Assembly (NCBI RefSeq): GCF_024707525.1
Contig: NZ_CP062231.1
Coordinates: 868,001-932,000, forward strand
Direction: 5' to 3'
DNA: 64,000 nt
DNA from: Rhizobium sp. TH2
Lineage (GTDB): Bacteria; Pseudomonadota; Alphaproteobacteria; Rhizobiales; Rhizobiaceae
The position numbers and the translations under genes are program-made. Shown one piece after another: positions 62,253 through 64,000 of this stretch (positions are counted from its first letter, which is position 1; every line of letters begins with the position of its first letter). The notes beneath the pieces are model-generated. The model had not been told where the DNA came from. It worked only from the letters and a program-made list of their open reading frames with translations, and did not search any database.

Positions 62253-62720
62253 ATGTCGTACACTGGAAAAACCATTTCGCATGGAGGCCGGGAGCTTATC
62301 GCTTTCCGCATCGGCGATCAGGAATTTACTGTGAACATCATGTCGGTTCGCGAGATTCGCGGCTGGACGTCCGCTACGCCCATGCCCCATTCGCCCGCCT
62401 ACATGAAGGGCGTGATCAACCTGCGCGGCGTCGTCCTTCCGATCGTCGATCTCTCGCTCCGGCTCGGCATGAAGCCTGCCGAACCGACCCAACGGCACGT
62501 CATCATCGTGGCGCAGGTACGCGAGAAGGTCGTCGGCCTGCTGGTCGATGCGGTGTCCGATATACTGACCGTGACCGACGACAATATCCAGCCGACCCCG
62601 GAGATCGCATCCAATCTCGAACGGTCGTTTGCCCGGGGCATTCTGGCGATCGAGAGCCGGATGATCTGCGTCATCGAACTCGAATCCCTGTTCCCGGAAC
62701 ATGAAAGCGAAGCGGCTTGA
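62253..62720 (+). CDS. cheW: Chemotaxis coupling protein CheW
   Basis: 155 residues of the CheW fold: [40 protein letters not shown] and [14 protein letters not shown]. It links receptors to CheA. Its place between cheA and cheR matches the Sinorhizobium order; Agrobacterium lacks it there. Confidence 0.92.
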   Translation: MSYTGKTISHGGRELIAFRIGDQEFTVNIMSVREIRGWTSATPMPHSPAYMKGVINLRGVVLPIVDLSLRLGMKPAEPTQRHVIIVAQVREKVVGLLVDAVSDILTVTDDNIQPTPEIASNLERSFARGILAIESRMICVIELESLFPEHESEAA

Positions 62721-62722
62721 CC

Positions 62723-63622
62723 ATGAATGTAGCCATCGATCAGCGCCGCAATCCTGACGAGGTCCTCGCAGCCGGGGAATTCCCGCTGACGCGCAAGGAT
62801 CTCGCCGAGGTTTCCGCGATGATCTATTCCGATGCCGGCATCTTCCTCAACGAGACCAAGGCTTCGCTTGTCTATTCCCGGCTGTCCAAGCATATCAGGC
62901 AGCTCGGCCTGAGGAATTTCCGCGAATATTGCGCGCTGGTTTCCTCGCCGGCCGGCAGCGCGGCACGCAAGGAAATGCTGTCCTTCCTGACCACCAATTT
63001 CACGCGCTTCTTTCGCGAAAACCACCATTTCGACAATCTGCGCGATGAGGTGCTTCCGGGTCTCGTGTCGCGGCTCAAGGCCGGCGGCCGTGCCCGCATC
63101 TGGTCGGCTGCGTCGTCGGACGGGCAGGAGCCCTATTCGATCGCGCTGACCGCGCTTTCGCTCATGCCCAACATCGCCGACTACGACTTCAAGATCCTGG
63201 CGACCGACATCGATCCGAAGATCCTCGCGGCTGCCCGCCTGGGCGCATATGATGCCGCTTCGCTCGAAACCGTCAGCCCGCAGATGCGCAAACAATGGTT
63301 CCAGGAAGTCGCCGTCGATGGCAAGCCGAAGTTCCAGGTCGTCGATGCAGTCAAGCGGCTGATCACCTATAACGAGCTGAACCTGATGGCCGCCTGGCCG
63401 TTCAAGGGCAAGTTCGACGTCATTTTCTGCCGCAATGTCGTGATCTATTTCGACGAGCCGACCCAGATGCGCATCTGGTCGCGTTTCTCCGAGCTTCTGC
63501 CGGTGGGCGGCCATCTCTATATCGGCCATTCCGAGCGCGTGTCGGGCGACGCCAAGGCCTGCTTCGACAATACGGGCATCACCACCTATCGTTACAACGG
63601 CAAGCCGGGGGGCAAGGTCTGA
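62723..63622 (+). CDS. cheR: Chemoreceptor methyltransferase CheR
   Basis: 299 residues from the ATG at 62723; a TTG at 62717 overlaps cheW. N-terminal helical domain ([20 protein letters not shown]). SAM-binding domain with [38 protein letters not shown] and [18 protein letters not shown]. It methylates receptor glutamates. Overlaps cheB by one base (TGATG). Confidence 0.92.
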   Translation: MNVAIDQRRNPDEVLAAGEFPLTRKDLAEVSAMIYSDAGIFLNETKASLVYSRLSKHIRQLGLRNFREYCALVSSPAGSAARKEMLSFLTTNFTRFFRENHHFDNLRDEVLPGLVSRLKAGGRARIWSAASSDGQEPYSIALTALSLMPNIADYDFKILATDIDPKILAAARLGAYDAASLETVSPQMRKQWFQEVAVDGKPKFQVVDAVKRLITYNELNLMAAWPFKGKFDVIFCRNVVIYFDEPTQMRIWSRFSELLPVGGHLYIGHSERVSGDAKACFDNTGITTYRYNGKPGGKV

Positions 63623-64000
63623 TGTCGCCAGCTCGCGTCCTTGTCGTCGATGACTCCCCCACCATGCGTGGCCTGATTTCCGCTGTGCTCAATTCCGATC
63701 CTGATGTGAGCGTCATCGGCCAGTGCGGAGACGCGCTGCAGGCGCGCGCTGCGATCAAGGAACTCAACCCCGATGTCGTCACGCTCGACATCGAGATGCC
63801 GAACATGAGCGGCCTCGAGTTTCTCGAAAAGATCATGACGCTCAGGCCCATGCCCGTCATCATGGTATCCTCGCTCACCCAGCGCGGGGCGGATGCCACG
63901 ATCGCGGCACTCGAGATCGGCGCGTTTGACTGTATCGGCAAGCCGGTGCCAGGCGATGCGCGCCCGTTCCACGAATTGATCGAGAAGGTGAAGGCCGCCG
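63622..64000 (+). CDS. cheB: Chemotaxis methylesterase CheB, N-terminal part (cut by window edge)
   Basis: 126 codons are visible. The receiver domain is complete: [19 protein letters not shown], phospho-Asp in [22 protein letters not shown], and FDCIGKP. The C-terminal methylesterase domain lies beyond 64000. The sequence [17 protein letters not shown] and its position after cheR identify CheB rather than a CheY. Confidence 0.88.
   Translation, partial: MSPARVLVVDDSPTMRGLISAVLNSDPDVSVIGQCGDALQARAAIKELNPDVVTLDIEMPNMSGLEFLEKIMTLRPMPVIMVSSLTQRGADATIAALEIGAFDCIGKPVPGDARPFHELIEKVKAA

Noticed and set aside
60618..62702. A 694-codon frame antisense to cheA and cheW
   Set aside because: Mirror frame of cheA; no domain and no ribosome site.

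Overview
The window is chromosomal DNA from a Rhizobiales alphaproteobacterium, most likely Rhizobiaceae. I judge this from the high-GC coding style, a Sinorhizobium-type chemotaxis operon (soluble MCP, cheS, cheY1, cheA, cheW, cheR, cheB), an ehu/eut/doe ectoine-catabolism locus, a BA14K-family gene, several EcfG-type stress promoters and rhizobial mosaic repeats. No database search was run; every identification comes from reading motifs and gene context.

Region 1 (1-7870) is the right end of an integrated element, probably a prophage or related integrative element. It has a tyrosine integrase overlapping an unknown 342-residue gene, an AlpA-type excisionase, and a leftward chain of tiny overlapping genes. 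One gene in that chain is a putative replication protein carrying iteron-like repeats inside its own reading frame. An RNase HI-like gene heads a second leftward chain. A rightward cargo operon (DUF982 protein plus three small hydrophilic proteins) lies between them, its last three genes behind a GGAAC-N17-CGTT stress promoter. The element appears to stop at a 23-bp tRNA 3'-end fragment (7848-7870), the expected scar of tRNA-targeted integration.

Region 2 (7923-9774) is host DNA: a stress-promoter-driven YqjD-like membrane protein, a 48-residue membrane peptide and a class III adenylate cyclase. Region 3 (9781-21113) is a nucleoside or base uptake and catabolism operon behind three RutR-like operators and a divergent TetR/RutR-family regulator. 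It encodes a BMP-type ABC importer, an atypical nucleoside hydrolase, an amidohydrolase, a GMC oxidoreductase, NIPSNAP and VOC proteins, and a divergent uracil-DNA-glycosylase homologue. I cannot assign its substrate; it is the best candidate here for an undescribed pathway.

Region 4 (21138-35504) is the ectoine/5-hydroxyectoine utilisation locus: enuR, ehuABCD, eutABC, doeA and doeB on the plus strand, and asnC/doeX, doeC, doeD and an alcohol dehydrogenase on the minus strand. A repeated TCATGACAAATT-like motif marks the likely EnuR sites, and three 13-bp boxes 31 bp apart mark likely AsnC sites.

Region 5 (35547-50552) has a stress-promoter BA14K gene followed by branched-chain amino-acid degradation. 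The minus-strand operon holds a 3-hydroxyacyl-CoA dehydrogenase, a thiolase and the four BCKDH genes. Lrp-type bkdR is divergent, and a plus-strand leucine operon follows (ivd, mccB, mccA, HMG-CoA lyase, methylglutaconyl-CoA hydratase). Together they cover leucine to acetoacetate plus acetyl-CoA and the late isoleucine branch. A 212-bp MITE-like inverted-repeat element supplies the stop codon of the last gene.

Region 6 (50591-57427) holds FnrN with an FNR box, a large MHYT-PAS-GGDEF-EAL protein, two small stress-type proteins, a YbaK-family deacylase and minor genes. Region 7 (57428-64000) is the che operon, cut by the window edge inside cheB.
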